Below, piece after piece: positions 12,632 to 13,553 of a stretch of DNA of 13,553 nucleotides. Origin of the DNA: an uncultured Eubacteriales bacterium (lineage in GTDB: Bacteria; Bacillota; Clostridia; Lachnospirales; Lachnospiraceae); NCBI GenBank assembly GCA_900313765.1, contig OMSN01000018.1, positions 1-13,553 on the forward strand, given 5' to 3'. Within the stretch, counting starts at the first letter, position 1, and each line of letters starts with the position of its first letter. The translations under genes and the position numbers were made by a program. The notes below the pieces were generated by a model that ran no database searches, was not told where the DNA came from, and saw only the letters and a program-made list of their open reading frames with translations.

Positions 12632-13553
12632 ATGCTTCAGATTAAAGAGATCTATAAAGAATACAGGACCGGTACGCTTGTCCAGAAGGCTCTGGACGGC
12701 GTATCGCTGTCTTTCAGGGAAAATGAATTTGTTGCGATCCTGGGACCGAGCGGTTCCGGGAAAACAACGCTGCTCAATATTATCGGCGGGCTTGACCACT
12801 GTGACAAGGGACAGATGCTGATCGACTCAGTGCCAACGGACCAGTTTAAGAGCCGCGACTGGGATGCGTACCGGAACCATTCCGTCGGATTCATTTTCCA
12901 GAGCTATAATCTGATCCCTCATCAGACACTGCTTCGCAACGTTGAGCTGGCACTGACGCTGGCAGGGGTTGACAGTAAGGAGCGCAGGGAGCGTGCGGCG
13001 GAAGAACTGGACAAGGTCGGTCTGAAGGAACAGATGCACAAGAAACCGGACCAGCTGTCCGGCGGACAGATGCAGAGAGTGGCGATCGCCAGGGCGCTGG
13101 TGAACCATCCGACCGTCGTGCTGGCGGACGAGCCTACCGGAGCGCTGGACAGCGACACCGGGGAACAGGTCATGCAGCTTCTCAAGGAAGTTGCCAGAGA
13201 CCACCTGGTAGTGATGGTCACTCACAATCCGGAACTTGCCGAGCGCTATGCGACCCGCATCATCAAGCTGCGTGACGGGCGGGTGAAGAGCGACAGTGAT
13301 CCGTATGATCCGGATGCGCCTGCCGACTGCCCGGAAACTGCTTCCCCGGAGCTGTCAGAGGCTGCGCAGGAGACTCTGACACAGGAGACCGGCATGAGGA
13401 AGCCGTCCATGTCGTTCCTGACAGCCCTCTCATTGTCGGTGTCAAACCTTCTGTCCAAGAAGACGAGGACGCTGCTGGTCGCATTTGCAGCTTCCATCGG
13501 TATCACGGGTATTGCGCTGATCCTGTCCCTGTCGACCGGAGCGCACAGCTACA
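12632..13553 (+). CDS. ABC transporter, ATP-binding domain fused to a MacB-like permease, 3'-truncated
   Basis: The frame is open from ATG 12632 to the window end (307 residues seen). The ATPase is complete: Walker A GPSGSGKT (38-45), Q-loop Gln90 in FIFQSYNLIP, signature LSGGQMQRVAIARAL (142-156), Walker B VVLADEPTGALD (162-173) and His198 in VMVTHNP. This is the LolD/MacB/FtsE-type subgroup. An acidic linker (about 220-255) leads to a permease start, LLSKKTRTLLVAFAASIGIT, the first membrane segment typical of MacB/FtsX-like permeases. ATPase-then-permease fusions of this kind in Firmicutes often export or sense peptides; the substrate here is unknown. The next upstream in-frame codons reach a stop at 12617, so this ATG is the only nearby start, yet no clear Shine-Dalgarno precedes it. 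Translation may be coupled to the upstream gene, whose stop is 16 bases away. Confidence 0.92.
   Translation, partial: MLQIKEIYKEYRTGTLVQKALDGVSLSFRENEFVAILGPSGSGKTTLLNIIGGLDHCDKGQMLIDSVPTDQFKSRDWDAYRNHSVGFIFQSYNLIPHQTLLRNVELALTLAGVDSKERRERAAEELDKVGLKEQMHKKPDQLSGGQMQRVAIARALVNHPTVVLADEPTGALDSDTGEQVMQLLKEVARDHLVVMVTHNPELAERYATRIIKLRDGRVKSDSDPYDPDAPADCPETASPELSEAAQETLTQETGMRKPSMSFLTALSLSVSNLLSKKTRTLLVAFAASIGITGIALILSLSTGAHSY

Overview
The window looks like chromosomal DNA of a Gram-positive anaerobe, probably a Lachnospiraceae-type Firmicute (Clostridia). The reasons are moderately high GC with many C/G-ending codons, strong AAGGAGG-type ribosome binding sites, a metA with the acetyl-CoA-type residue, a secreted protein with BspA-like repeat, Big2-like and transglutaminase parts, and a fused ATPase-permease ABC transporter. 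The taxonomic call is inference from gene content.

Layout. (1) 1-2110, plus strand: the 3' part of NAD-dependent DNA ligase ligA, then metA two bases later. (2) 2037-2681, minus strand: a small SGNH/GDSL hydrolase whose last 74 bases overlap the metA 3' end antisense. (3) 2772-5002, plus strand: an unrecognised 125-residue protein, a corrinoid adenosyltransferase (cobO/btuR type) with an ATGA overlap, a small acidic protein, and a ketopantoate reductase-family enzyme. (4) 5104-10657, plus strand: a compact five-gene operon with its own candidate promoter and a strong bidirectional terminator. (5) 10771-12000, minus strand: the secreted transglutaminase-like protein. (6) 12001-12243: a divergent regulatory region. 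(7) 12244-13553, plus strand: a small membrane-anchored helical protein and the start of an ABC transporter that runs off the window. No tRNA, rRNA, CRISPR array or insertion sequence was seen.

The most interesting part is the five-gene operon. Its order is stand-alone adenylation enzyme (DltA-like), fold-III PLP decarboxylase, carrier protein (DltC-like), AlgI/DltB-type MBOAT acyltransferase, and membrane-anchored SGNH protein (DltD/AlgJ-like role). It resembles a dlt (D-alanylation) operon with an amino-acid decarboxylase inserted between dltA and dltC. The adenylation enzyme keeps the amine-binding Asp. It has Ser where DltA has its D-Ala-selecting Cys, and Lys at the pocket position where some glutamate-activating NRPS domains have Lys. 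The decarboxylase lacks the C-E-S-x-D and H-x-G-S motifs of lysine-making diaminopimelate decarboxylase. By analogy with enzyme-carrier-decarboxylase trios in vicenistatin and butirosin biosynthesis, I infer that an acidic amino acid is loaded on the carrier through its side-chain carboxylate and decarboxylated there to a beta- or gamma-aminoacyl thioester such as beta-alanyl or GABA. The MBOAT/SGNH pair would then transfer it to a cell-surface polymer. Substrate and acceptor are not proven by the sequence.

The other genes are mainly housekeeping (DNA joining, methionine, B12 salvage, a possible pantothenate step). The right edge is a probable envelope or export module controlled from a promoter with repeated half-sites.
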